A stretch of 38,950 bases of DNA from an uncultured Lachnospiraceae bacterium (GTDB lineage Bacteria; Bacillota; Clostridia; Lachnospirales; Lachnospiraceae), in assembly GCA_947305245.1 (NCBI GenBank), contig CAMZDG010000029.1, positions 1-38,950 of the forward strand, in the 5' to 3' direction. A program made the position numbers and the translations under genes. This document shows positions 1 through 7,716 of this stretch, one piece after another. The notes beneath the pieces were generated by a model, which did not search any database, had not been told where the DNA came from, and was given only the letters and a program-made list of their open reading frames with translations. How positions within the stretch are numbered: position 1 is the stretch's first letter; each line of letters opens with the position of its first letter.

Positions 1-16
1 AAAGGAGGAACAAAAG

Positions 17-268
17 ATGTTGGAATTTCGGTATGACACGCAGCTTCTCATCGAGGGAACCGGCTTGGATGAGGACGAGATCACGGATTACATTACGGAG
101 CATTTTGAGGGAGATTGCCTCCTTGCGGTAGGAGATGACGAGCTGATCAAGATTCATTTCCACACCAATGAGCCTTGGAAGATCCTGGAATATGGAAGAA
201 GCCTTGGAGAGATCTATGACATCGTCGTGGAGGACATGGATCGTCAGGCCAGAGGCCTGCACGGCTAA
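17..268 (+). CDS. Small stand-alone protein resembling the C-terminal domain of DAK2/FakA-type kinases
   Basis: An 83-residue protein with a near-perfect ribosome binding site (AAAGGAGGAA, 1-10) six bases before the ATG, so it is a complete gene and not the tail of a longer one. The pattern YDTQLLIEG near residues 6-14, then VGDDELIKIHFHTN (about 38-51), then a segment ending in VVEDMDRQ, matches the C-terminal domain of YloV/FakA-like DAK2 proteins, where this part follows the kinase domain and helps bind the fatty-acid carrier partner. Here the ATP-binding DAK2 part is absent. Short free-standing versions, often annotated 'kinase to dihydroxyacetone kinase', occur in Lachnospiraceae. Function is unknown; a regulatory or lipid-carrier-binding role is only a guess. 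A hairpin terminator follows about 80 bases downstream. Upstream context is outside the window. Confidence 0.75.
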   Translation: MLEFRYDTQLLIEGTGLDEDEITDYITEHFEGDCLLAVGDDELIKIHFHTNEPWKILEYGRSLGEIYDIVVEDMDRQARGLHG

Positions 269-351
269 GAAAGCTCCTTGCAGCGCCTCGAAGGCGTTAA
301 AGGAAGTCATAACAAAGCAGGATCAGAAACGAAGTACGCCTGGAAAAACGA

Positions 352-394
352 AACGGACTGGCAGGTCTTATGACCCGTCAGCCCGTTATTTTAT
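352..394. terminator. Bidirectional intrinsic terminator between convergent genes
   Basis: Arms at 352-367 and 372-387 (AACGGACTGGCAGGTC against GACCCGTCAGCCCGTT) pair along about 16 positions with two mismatches and one wobble around a TTAT loop. On the + strand ATTTTATT follows. On the - strand the exit reads CGTTTCGTTTTT. It sits exactly between the convergent genes 17-268 and 394-1461, so it probably ends both transcripts. Confidence 0.7.
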
Positions 395-1461
395 TACCAG
401 TTCATAACCTCGCGGATGGCGGGGATCAGTACGGCTGCCGCCTTTTCATGTGCGGACTCGAGGGGATGATAGTCTGAGACATAGCCAACGGAGGCATCCT
501 GTTCCGGAAGATGCACGGTTTCGATCCGCTGATCGCCCGTCTCCTTCGAATAGGCGGCCACTGCCTTGCAAACCCAGGGGTAGAGGCGATCGCCCATCAG
601 TCCAAGGACGCAAAAGATCATGGCGTCGGGATTATGCCTGCGCACCACCTTTAGGAAGGCGGCATAAGCGGTCGCATATTCCTGCTGCCGAGCCTCGTCA
701 TCCTGACAGTAGCTGTCGTCATTGGTCCCTAAGTTTACGACGATCGCGTCCGGCGCGTAAGCGCCAAACTCCCAGGGAAGGTTGGATGGAGCAGGGATCC
801 CGGGCATATGGTCATAGCTAAAGCCCATGGATTCATAATAGTCAGGAATGCGCTGGTTTTCCATCTTGACGGCGGGATCGCCCGTGTAGCCGGAGATGAT
901 GCCATAGCCGCTGATGGAAAACATGGCGAAATCCGCGTCCAGCGCGCGGGCGGTCTTATAAGCATAGGCCCTGGTCACGTCCTCCGTGGCCGTCTGGAAG
1001 GGATGCAAGGGGTCCTCGTCATCCACGCCGTAGCCGCAGGTGATGGAATCTCCGATGAATTCGATCCTATGCGCCTTCGCGGGGGTGGGGCGGACGCTCT
1101 CACCCTCCCCGATCTCCAGGGGAGCGATGCGGGCCAGGGACATGGCGCACTCCGAAAGCTTCATCACGCGGATCACGGATCTTTGGGGAACCGAACTTTC
1201 GGCGATGCGAAGTGAAGTCTCGCCTGCGGACAGCTGTAGGTCGGCGACTCTTTCCTCGTTTTGATAAACGGCCATGCGGGCGTAATTTGCCTCGTTGTCA
1301 GGATAGGTAGCGGCTTCTCCGCCAAGGAGGGTTAACTTAAGGCCGCACCCCTCATATTCGAATTCGATTCCGGATCCGGACAAGCTAAGAAGCAGCTCAT
1401 CGCCAAAGAGCATGCTCCGTCCGAGAAGTTTCACGTTGGTTTTATCACAAGTAATTTTCAT
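394..1461 (-). CDS. SGNH/GDSL-type carbohydrate esterase, CE2-like two-domain architecture
   Basis: A 355-residue protein, the only clear gene on the reverse strand. Residues 1-125 look like an all-beta jelly-roll domain. Residues 132-355 form an SGNH hydrolase with IEFIGDSITCGYG (nucleophile Ser139), an NLGTND block (243-248, the Asn of SGNH) and SDYHP (Asp330/His332). The order jelly-roll then SGNH is that of CE2 esterases, which remove acetyl groups from xylan or other plant glycans. No signal peptide is visible, so it probably acts inside the cell on imported acetylated oligosaccharides. The start ATG is preceded on the minus strand by AAAAAGGAGAATCCC, a good ribosome binding site. It is divergent from the histidine kinase gene and shares a terminator with the gene at 17-268. 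Exact substrate is inferred from family only. Confidence 0.88.
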   Translation of the reverse strand: MKITCDKTNVKLLGRSMLFGDELLLSLSGSGIEFEYEGCGLKLTLLGGEAATYPDNEANYARMAVYQNEERVADLQLSAGETSLRIAESSVPQRSVIRVMKLSECAMSLARIAPLEIGEGESVRPTPAKAHRIEFIGDSITCGYGVDDEDPLHPFQTATEDVTRAYAYKTARALDADFAMFSISGYGIISGYTGDPAVKMENQRIPDYYESMGFSYDHMPGIPAPSNLPWEFGAYAPDAIVVNLGTNDDSYCQDDEARQQEYATAYAAFLKVVRRHNPDAMIFCVLGLMGDRLYPWVCKAVAAYSKETGDQRIETVHLPEQDASVGYVSDYHPLESAHEKAAAVLIPAIREVMNW

Positions 1462-1649
1462 GGGATTCTCCTTTTTCTTCGTTTCTCCATTCTACCACGC
1501 CCGCGCGGCAATCGTCAACTTTCGCCTCAGGTTTCAAAGATCCTCCCCAAAAAGAGGAAAAGGGGCTGCTTTTGAGGGCGGCTGCGTGGCCAGTTTATAA
1601 ATTTTTAACGGGAATATTGTATTTATTTTAAACATTTCTCTTGGGATTA

Positions 1650-1658
1650 TGTTACAAT
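1650..1658 (+). promoter_or_regulatory. Extended -10 promoter for the histidine kinase/response regulator pair
   Basis: TGTTACAAT (TG at 1650-1651, TACAAT at 1653-1658) is an extended -10 element in an AT-rich island (about 1598-1665) of an otherwise GC-rich region. No good -35 is present, which is normal for extended -10 promoters. The AT-rich island separates the divergent esterase and kinase genes and may also carry the esterase promoter, for which I could not choose boxes. Confidence 0.5.
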
Positions 1659-1737
1659 AAAATGTGCGGGGGACATCTAAGAGACGACTTTCCCGTCAGG
1701 AAAACAAGTGACGCCGAGAGGAGGCATGGTACGCGCC

Positions 1738-3210
1738 ATGAAATTTAAGACAAGGTTGCAGGTGACGTTCATCAGTATCATTGTACTGCCGCTCCTTCTT
1801 TCGGTGCTTGCATTCATGATGATCGGCGTATATCTCATGAACGTACAGAAGGGCTTTGGATTAAGGGATCTGGATTATGGCCTGATGTCCGACAATCTCA
1901 AGGATTTCCTTGGGGACGTGGATCAGATGTTTGACGAGCTCGTCAAGCAGGCGCGCGAGGATGCCACCGTCTTTAGCGATCTGGAATATCTCGAGAAGAA
2001 AAACGAGGAGCTCTCCCGCAGGTCCACGTATCTCATCGTGAGGAAGGATAGGGACCTCTACTACGCGGGGAATCCGGAGTCGGCGGAGAAGATCTTCCAA
2101 GGGCTGCCGCCCTATGGGACCTTTAACCCGGACAAGAATCGCGAGTTTTATTTTAATGACAAGGAGAGGTACGTAAAGCAGTTGGATTTCCTGTTCCCGG
2201 ACGGAAGCAGGGGGAGCCTTTTCGTGGTGACGAGGGCGAACGTGCTGATCTCGAGGAAGCTTCTTGGCTATATGTTCATTGCCGTCGTTTTGATCCTTTT
2301 GTTCACCAGTCTCATGCTGACGCGCTGGATCCGAACGGGCGTGTTCGCTCCCATCGCGGAGTTGAACGTAGCAATGAAGAAGATCAAGGACGGGAATTTC
2401 GATTATGCGCTGGAGACCTCGGCCGAGGGCGAGATCGGCGATCTATACCGAAATTACGAGGACATGAGACTTCGCCTGAAGGAATCCGCCGAGGAAAAGA
2501 AGGACAATGAAAAGAAGAACAAGGAGCTGATCAGCAACATCTCCCACGACCTAAAGACCCCCATCACGGCCATTAAGGGTTACGTGGAGGGCATCATGGA
2601 CGGCGTGGCGGACTCTCCCGAAAAGATGGATAAATATATCCGGACCATTTATAATAAGGCGAACGACATGGACAAGCTCATCAATGAGCTGACGACCTAT
2701 TCCAGCATTGAGACGAACCACATCCAGTATAATTTCCAGCGGATCAACGTGGCAGATTATTTCGGGGACTGCGTGGAAGAGGTCGGCCTGGATCTGGAGG
2801 CGCGCAACGTCAAGCTGAATTATGCGAATGCGGCGGATGCGTCCACCGTGGTCATCGCGGACGCGGAGCAGATGAAGAAGGTCATCAACAACATTATCAG
2901 CAACAGCGTCAAGTACATGGACAAGCCGAACGGCAGGATCGACATTCGCATCCTTGATCAGGAGGATTCCATCCAAGTCGAGATCGAGGACAATGGAAAG
3001 GGCATCGCGCAAAAGGACCTCACGAGGATCTTCGACCGGTTCTACCGGACGGATGCGTCGCGTAATTCCGCGCAGGGCGGAAGCGGCATCGGCCTTTCCA
3101 TTGTAAAGAAGATCATCGAGGATCACGGCGGTTACATTTGGGCCACCTCGAAAGAGGGAGAGGGCACCTGTATGCACTTTGTGCTGAGAAAATACAAAGA
3201 ATTGGCATAA
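1738..3210 (+). CDS. HAMP-domain sensor histidine kinase
   Basis: A membrane sensor kinase of 490 residues. From the chosen ATG there is a first transmembrane helix at about residues 8-30, an extracytoplasmic loop of about 145 residues, a second helix near 177-197, and a HAMP linker. The HisKA dimerisation helix carries NISHDLKTPITAIKGY with phospho-acceptor His270. The ATPase domain has an N box (Asn389), DNGKGI (Asp418), FDRFYR and a GGSGIGLSI G-box. It should phosphorylate the regulator encoded 20 bases downstream. The input signal is not evident. The open frame extends up to a GTG at 1708 and an ATG at 1726. ATG 1738 is preferred because it gives the typical MKFKTRLQ kinase start, although the AGAGGAGG site (1717-1724) lies rather far upstream (13 bases). 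Confidence 0.92.
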   Translation: MKFKTRLQVTFISIIVLPLLLSVLAFMMIGVYLMNVQKGFGLRDLDYGLMSDNLKDFLGDVDQMFDELVKQAREDATVFSDLEYLEKKNEELSRRSTYLIVRKDRDLYYAGNPESAEKIFQGLPPYGTFNPDKNREFYFNDKERYVKQLDFLFPDGSRGSLFVVTRANVLISRKLLGYMFIAVVLILLFTSLMLTRWIRTGVFAPIAELNVAMKKIKDGNFDYALETSAEGEIGDLYRNYEDMRLRLKESAEEKKDNEKKNKELISNISHDLKTPITAIKGYVEGIMDGVADSPEKMDKYIRTIYNKANDMDKLINELTTYSSIETNHIQYNFQRINVADYFGDCVEEVGLDLEARNVKLNYANAADASTVVIADAEQMKKVINNIISNSVKYMDKPNGRIDIRILDQEDSIQVEIEDNGKGIAQKDLTRIFDRFYRTDASRNSAQGGSGIGLSIVKKIIEDHGGYIWATSKEGEGTCMHFVLRKYKELA

Positions 3211-3230
3211 ACGAAGGAGGGACGAAACCT

Positions 3231-3923
3231 ATGAGTAAGATTTTGATCATTGAAGATGAAGAGACCATTGCGGACCTGGAGAAGGATTATCTTGAGCTTT
3301 CTGAGTTCCAAGTGGATATTTGTAATACCGGAGACAAGGGATTGAAGGCGGCACTGGAGGGAGATTATAATCTGGTGATCCTGGATCTGATGATGCCCGG
3401 AATGGACGGCTTTGAGGTCTGCAAGAACATCCGGAAGGAGAAGGACATTCCCATTTTGATGGTTTCCGCGAGAAAGGATGACATCGATAAGATCCGCGGA
3501 CTGGGCCTTGGCGCGGACGATTACATGACCAAGCCCTTCAGCCCCAGCGAGCTGGTGGCAAGGGTGAAGGCGCATCTCGCGCGGTATGAGAGACTGGTTG
3601 GCACCAACCAAAAGCCGCAGAACGACATCGTGGAGATCCGCGGCATCCGCATTGACAAGACGGCCCGCAGGGTTTACGTGGACGGAGAGGAGAAGGTCTT
3701 CACCACGAAGGAGTTCGATCTTCTGACCTTCCTTGCTGAGAATCCGAATCACGTGTTCACCAAGGAGGAGCTGTTCGAGGAGATCTGGGGCATGGGTCCC
3801 GTGGGCGACATTGCCACCGTCACCGTCCACATCAAGAAGATCCGCGAGAAGATCGAAAAGGATTCCGCAAAGCCGCAGTACATCGAGACCATCTGGGGCG
3901 TGGGCTACCGTTTCAAGATCTAA
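3231..3923 (+). CDS. OmpR/PhoB-family response regulator
   Basis: A 230-residue two-domain regulator. The receiver domain (1-115) has the acid pocket Glu8/Asp9, phospho-acceptor Asp52 in VILDLMMPGMDG, Ser79 and the conserved Lys101 of TKPF. The C-terminal winged helix (about 135-230) has the OmpR pattern TTKEFDLLTFLAENPNHVFTKE and ends with ETIWGVGYRFKI. The frame is open further upstream, but ATG 3231 has a strong AAGGAGG (3214-3220) and gives the standard receiver N-terminus. It lies 20 bases after the histidine kinase, so the two form a two-component pair. The genes it controls are not identifiable from the window. Confidence 0.95.
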   Translation: MSKILIIEDEETIADLEKDYLELSEFQVDICNTGDKGLKAALEGDYNLVILDLMMPGMDGFEVCKNIRKEKDIPILMVSARKDDIDKIRGLGLGADDYMTKPFSPSELVARVKAHLARYERLVGTNQKPQNDIVEIRGIRIDKTARRVYVDGEEKVFTTKEFDLLTFLAENPNHVFTKEELFEEIWGMGPVGDIATVTVHIKKIREKIEKDSAKPQYIETIWGVGYRFKI

Positions 3924-3927
3924 GGGA

Positions 3928-3956
3928 TTGACTTATCGCAGGGATGCGTATAGAAT
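3928..3956 (+). promoter_or_regulatory. Sigma-A promoter for the ACT/rRNA-methyltransferase run
   Basis: TTGACT (3928-3933), a 17-base spacer, then TAGAAT (3951-3956). It starts five bases after the response-regulator stop codon, so the ACT gene and its followers can be transcribed independently of the two-component pair. No terminator is visible between the regulator stop and this promoter. Confidence 0.7.
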
Positions 3957-4006
3957 AAGAACGTCATGTTGGTGAAGATCAGTATCAGAAACGGAAGGAC
4001 GACAAA

Positions 4007-4411
4007 ATGCTCAAACAAGTATCCATTTATGCAGAGAATAAAAAGGGAACCATGCAGAAGATCACGGGGATCCTTTTGGAAAATGACATTAACATCTTAG
4101 GTTCGGTGACGAACGACAGCGCGGAATATGGCATCATCCGCATGGTGGTGTCCGATGCGCAGAAGGCATTTGATTCGCTGACGGCAGCAGGATTTCTCTG
4201 CCGGCTGACGGACGTGATCGGCGTGGAGGTTGCGGATGAAGTCGGCAACCTGAACCGCCTGCTAAAAGACCTGGAGCAGAGTAATATCAGCGTGGATTAT
4301 CTGTACCTTTCCTTCAACAGGGCATCCGGAAAGCCCATCATGGTCTTCCATTGCCTGGACACGGGAGAGGTGAAGGCCTGCCTTGCGGCCAAGGGTTACA
4401 CCGTGATGTAA
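4007..4411 (+). CDS. Tandem ACT-domain protein
   Basis: A 134-residue protein consisting of two ACT-like halves. The first (1-65) opens with VSIYAENKKGTMQKITGILLENDINI, the classic ACT strand-loop-helix with Gly-Thr at the ligand corner. The second (about 70-134) has VGNLNRLLKDLEQSNISVDYLYLS. There is no enzymatic domain, so it is probably a small ligand sensor, typically for an amino acid. A GGAAGGAC site precedes the ATG, and a consensus promoter lies 50 bases upstream. Ten bases separate it from the methyltransferase gene. The regulated partner is unknown. Confidence 0.85.
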   Translation: MLKQVSIYAENKKGTMQKITGILLENDINILGSVTNDSAEYGIIRMVVSDAQKAFDSLTAAGFLCRLTDVIGVEVADEVGNLNRLLKDLEQSNISVDYLYLSFNRASGKPIMVFHCLDTGEVKACLAAKGYTVM

Positions 4412-4421
4412 GGAGGACGAG

Positions 4422-5876
4422 ATGCTGCCGGAAGCATTTTTGCAAAGAATGCAGGAACAGCTGGGCGCGGACTACCCGGAGTTTTTGGCTAGCTATGATC
4501 AGCCAAGGCATCAGGCGCTGCGCCTGAATAGGATAAAAAAGACGGAGAGCGGAGAGAGCATGAAAGAGGCCCTGACCGCTCTTTTTCGCATGGAGCAGGT
4601 TCCCTGGGCGGAGAACGGGTATTATTATGATCCGGCGACCCAGCCGGGGAAACACCCCTATCATGAGGCCGGGCTCTATTATATCCAGGAGCCCAGTGCC
4701 ATGGCGCCCGCGGGCTTTCTGGAAGTACGCCCCGGAGAGCGCGTGCTGGATCTTTGCGCGGCGCCTGGAGGAAAGAGCACCCAGATCGGCGCGATGCTTC
4801 AAAGGGAAGGACTTCTTGTCAGCAATGAGATCCATCCGGCGCGGACTAAGATCCTTTCGGAGAACGTGGAGCGAATGGGGATCCCGAACGCTCTTGTGAC
4901 GAATGAGACCCCCGAGAGGCTTGCAGAGGCCTTTCCGGGATACTTTGACAAGATTTTAGTGGATGCCCCTTGCTCCGGTGAGGGGATGTTCCGGAAAAAT
5001 GAGATCGCCCTCACGGAGTGGAGTCCTGAGAACGTGAGGCTCTGCGGCGAGCGGCAGGACGAGATCCTGAAAGAGGCGGCAAGGATGCTTCGGCCCGGCG
5101 GAAGACTGGTCTATTCTACCTGTACCTTCGCTCCCTGGGAGAATGAGGGCTCGATCCGAAGATTCCTGGAAAGCCACCCGGAGTTTTCCCTGGTGAAGGG
5201 CCTCAAATTCCGGACGGGGAAAAGCTTAGACGCGGCAAAGCGCCAGGGCGAAGACCTGGAGGAAGGGCGGCTTTCCGAGGGAGAAATTCTCTTTGACGGC
5301 ATACTGCAGCTCTACCCGCATCAGATCCGCGGAGAGGGACATTTTCTGGCCGTGCTCCAAAAGGAAGGCGACGTGCCGGAGGGATACCGCGCGGTGCCGT
5401 TGCAGGGCATTTCAAAGCCCGTCAGGGAGACGGACTGTAAGGAGTGGACGGAATTCGCGCGGGAGACGCTGCGCCGGCCGATCTCGGTTTGCGTCTACGG
5501 CGAGGAGGGGAAGGGCGAGTTGTTGAAATTCGGCGACCACCTTTATCTGACGCCAAAGGACTTCCCGAATCTAAAGGGGCTGAAGGTCCTGCGGCCCGGA
5601 TTGCATCTCGGCGAAGTGAAAAAGAATCGCTTCGAGCCGTCTCATGCGCTTGCGCTCACTCTGGGAGCCAAAGATGCAATGCATGTTTGGCGAATGAGCA
5701 CGGCGGACAGGCTTCCGAACGTATACTTAAGCGGGCAGACCTTTGCCGCAGAGGGGGAAAAGGGCTGGAATCTGATCTGTGTGGACGGCATCTCCCTGGG
5801 ATGGGGAAAGCTCGCGGGCAACATGATGAAAAACCATTATCCTAAGGGACTTCGCAAGGACGGGATCCTATGTTGA
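4422..5876 (+). CDS. RsmB/RsmF-family (NOL1/NOP2/Sun) RNA m5C methyltransferase
   Basis: A 484-residue RNA methyltransferase that should place a methyl group on C5 of a cytidine, probably in 16S rRNA, using SAM. Residues 105-125 carry the SAM site DLCAAPGGKST. DAPCSGEGMFRKN (181-193, Cys184) and YSTCTF (231-236, Cys234) supply the two cysteines of the mechanism. The C-terminal 180 residues, ending with the MHVWRMSTADRLPN stretch and an LGWGK block, match the RsmF/YebU-type RNA-binding tail. This length and tail favour RsmF over RsmB, but the target cytidine cannot be read from sequence. RBS is AAGGAGGACG. It ends inside the start region of a small overlapping ORF. Confidence 0.9.
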   Translation: MLPEAFLQRMQEQLGADYPEFLASYDQPRHQALRLNRIKKTESGESMKEALTALFRMEQVPWAENGYYYDPATQPGKHPYHEAGLYYIQEPSAMAPAGFLEVRPGERVLDLCAAPGGKSTQIGAMLQREGLLVSNEIHPARTKILSENVERMGIPNALVTNETPERLAEAFPGYFDKILVDAPCSGEGMFRKNEIALTEWSPENVRLCGERQDEILKEAARMLRPGGRLVYSTCTFAPWENEGSIRRFLESHPEFSLVKGLKFRTGKSLDAAKRQGEDLEEGRLSEGEILFDGILQLYPHQIRGEGHFLAVLQKEGDVPEGYRAVPLQGISKPVRETDCKEWTEFARETLRRPISVCVYGEEGKGELLKFGDHLYLTPKDFPNLKGLKVLRPGLHLGEVKKNRFEPSHALALTLGAKDAMHVWRMSTADRLPNVYLSGQTFAAEGEKGWNLICVDGISLGWGKLAGNMMKNHYPKGLRKDGILC

Positions 5877-5998
5877 CGGCCGTGGATGGAAAGCACCCTG
5901 GGTGGCAGAATGCGCTGATGGCTATGGACGGAAAGCATTCTGGATGGGAGGAAGCGCAAGTACCTTGCATGGCCGGTGAGCGGAGGAAGGCGAAATGA
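5870..5998 (+). CDS. Possible 42-aa peptide with a 14-codon internal repeat, bridging two methyltransferase genes
   Basis: An ORF too short for standard gene calling. Its ATG (5870) overlaps the upstream stop codon, and its stop (TGA 5996-5998) overlaps the start ATG of the next gene in an ATGA arrangement, so it spans the whole 118-base gap. It contains two copies of a 14-codon unit: VDGKHPGWQNALMA (from 5882) and MDGKHSGWEEAQVP (from 5924). About 26 of the first 34 bases agree, and several differences are synonymous (GAT/GAC, CAC/CAT, GGG/GGA). The synonymous pattern hints at coding, but it could equally be an old DNA duplication kept open for translational coupling. No family is recognised. 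There is no separate ribosome binding site, so translation would depend on reinitiation. Confidence 0.35.
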   Translation: MLTAVDGKHPGWQNALMAMDGKHSGWEEAQVPCMAGERRKAK

Positions 5999-6840
5999 AT
6001 TGGATTGAGATATCGGATCTGGAGGCGCCGGAACTGGAGGTGTTTTCCAAGCTTTCGGAAGTACAATTATTGCATTATTATGAGCCGGCGCCCGGAATTT
6101 TTATCGCCGAGAGCGCGAACGTGATCCTGCGGGCCTTGGAGGCGGGGTATGAACCGTGCTCTCTTCTTTTGGAGACCCAGAGGGTGGAGAAGGAAGGGCG
6201 GCCCGTGCTGGATAAGATCGAGGAGATTTATGGCAGGGAATTTCTGGAAAAGGTGCCTATTTATATTGCGGAGCATGAGATCGTGACAAGGCTGACCGGT
6301 TATAGTCTGGTGCGGGGGCTCTGGGCCGTGCTCCGAAGAAAACCCCTGCAGGACTTAAACGGATTTTGTGAGGGAAAGAACCGGCTGGCGGTATTATATG
6401 AAGTTGTCAACCCCACCAACGTGGGAGCCATCCTCCGATCTGCGGCGGCGCTCGGAATGGACGGCGCGCTCCTGACTAAGGGGACGGTGAACCCGCTGAC
6501 CAGGCGCAGTGCCCGCGTCAGCATGGGAACGGTGTTCCAAATTCCTTGGACCATTGTCGGGAAGGAGGAGCCGGAGGGAGTAGATTTTGTGAAGCGGCTA
6601 GGCGCGCTGGGCTTTCAGACTGTGGCGATGGCGCTGACCGAGGACAGTGTCAGCGTGCGGGATGAGAGATTAAAGAGTGCAAAGCGGCTTGCCGTGATCC
6701 TCGGAACGGAGGGCGACGGGCTTCCGAAGGATGTGATGGAGGCCTGCGACTATCGCGTGATGATCCCCATGTATCACGGTGTGGATTCGCTGAACGTGGC
6801 GGCGGCGAGCGCGCTGGCGTTCTGGGAACTAGGACGATAG
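5995..6840 (+). CDS. SpoU/TrmH-family RNA 2'-O-ribose methyltransferase
   Basis: A 281-residue SPOUT methyltransferase. The C-terminal catalytic knot has motif 1 (VNPTNVGAILRSAAALG, about 134-150, with the catalytic Arg), motif 2 (VILGTEGDGLP) and motif 3 (MIPMYHGVDSLNVAAASA). The first 110 residues form the extra N-terminal domain seen in longer TrmH-like proteins. It should transfer a methyl group from SAM to a ribose 2'-OH in rRNA or tRNA; the target base is unknown. GGAGGAAGG precedes the ATG. Its neighbours on both sides are also RNA-modification enzymes, which suggests a ribosome/tRNA maturation operon. About 90 bases separate it from the next gene. Confidence 0.9.
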   Translation: MNWIEISDLEAPELEVFSKLSEVQLLHYYEPAPGIFIAESANVILRALEAGYEPCSLLLETQRVEKEGRPVLDKIEEIYGREFLEKVPIYIAEHEIVTRLTGYSLVRGLWAVLRRKPLQDLNGFCEGKNRLAVLYEVVNPTNVGAILRSAAALGMDGALLTKGTVNPLTRRSARVSMGTVFQIPWTIVGKEEPEGVDFVKRLGALGFQTVAMALTEDSVSVRDERLKSAKRLAVILGTEGDGLPKDVMEACDYRVMIPMYHGVDSLNVAAASALAFWELGR

Positions 6841-6929
6841 TGGATGGCAGGAGACGATAGTGTTCCGGGAGCCTAGTCGGTAACGGATGACAAGGAATGG
6901 TGACATTTTGGGAATTGGGACGGTAAGAA

Positions 6930-7652
6930 ATGGCGGAGAGTAAGATGCGCTGCAGGATCCTATATGAAGATGAAAGCGTCCTTATTGCATATAAGCCGGC
7001 GGGGCTGGCTACGCAGAGCGCGGGCGTGGGGCAGGCGGACGCGGTGAGTGAACTGAAAAACTATTTGGCGAAAGCCTCCAAAAGCGCCGGGAAAACGGCC
7101 GCAGGGGGCGCGGCGCGGCAACCTTACCTGGGCGTCGTACATCGTCTGGACCAGCCCGTGGAGGGACTTTTGGCGTTTGCAAAGACGCAGGGCGCGGCAG
7201 CCGCGCTCACAAAGGAGTTGCAAAGAGGCACGCTGAATAAGACCTATCAGGCATTGGTGGCAGGAAGGCCAGGTGCGTCCGAGGGCGATCTGAAGGATAT
7301 GCTTTGGAAGGATGGCAGCACGGTTCGGGTGGTCACCGGACGAGAGGGAGAATATCCCGACGCAAAGGAGGCGCGGCTTCACTATCGCGTGCTCGCTTCG
7401 GATGCGGAGAAGTCTCTCCTGGAGGTGCGGATCGAGACGGGCCGATTTCATCAGATCAGGGCGCAGCTTGCGCATGCCGGCATGCCGATCCTGGGGGATC
7501 GAAAGTATGGCAGCGCAGCGTCCGAAGGCTTGGCCGTGGGACTGCGCGGACTTGCCCTGTGTGCGCGCACTTTGGAACTGATCCACCCGGTCACAAAAAA
7601 GAAAATGCACTGGGAATTAAAGGAAAAGACAATTGATTGGAAGGATTCATAA
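6930..7652 (+). CDS. RluA-family pseudouridine synthase
   Basis: A 240-residue enzyme that isomerises uridine to pseudouridine in rRNA or tRNA. YEDESVLIAYKPAGLATQS opens the fold. VVHRLDQPVEGLLAFAK holds the catalytic Asp74, and ETGRFHQIRAQLAHAGMPILGD is the RluA C-terminal signature. The usual HRLDxxTSG motif reads HRLDQPVEG here, so the two residues after the loop proline differ, while the Asp is kept. There is no S4 RNA-binding domain, as in RluA/TruC-like short members. ATG 6945, after GGCGGAGAG, is an equally reasonable start that would shorten it by five residues. It follows the SpoU methyltransferase in the RNA-modification run. Confidence 0.9.
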   Translation: MAESKMRCRILYEDESVLIAYKPAGLATQSAGVGQADAVSELKNYLAKASKSAGKTAAGGAARQPYLGVVHRLDQPVEGLLAFAKTQGAAAALTKELQRGTLNKTYQALVAGRPGASEGDLKDMLWKDGSTVRVVTGREGEYPDAKEARLHYRVLASDAEKSLLEVRIETGRFHQIRAQLAHAGMPILGDRKYGSAASEGLAVGLRGLALCARTLELIHPVTKKKMHWELKEKTIDWKDS

Positions 7653-7716
7653 TACCCTCAAGTCTGTCCATACTATCGTTAGCGAGATGCCAAGAAGCAT
7701 AGTCGGGGGAACGGGA

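Noticed and set aside
6885..6941. 18-codon ORF between the SpoU and RluA genes
   Set aside because: No ribosome binding site and no sign of coding; likely chance.
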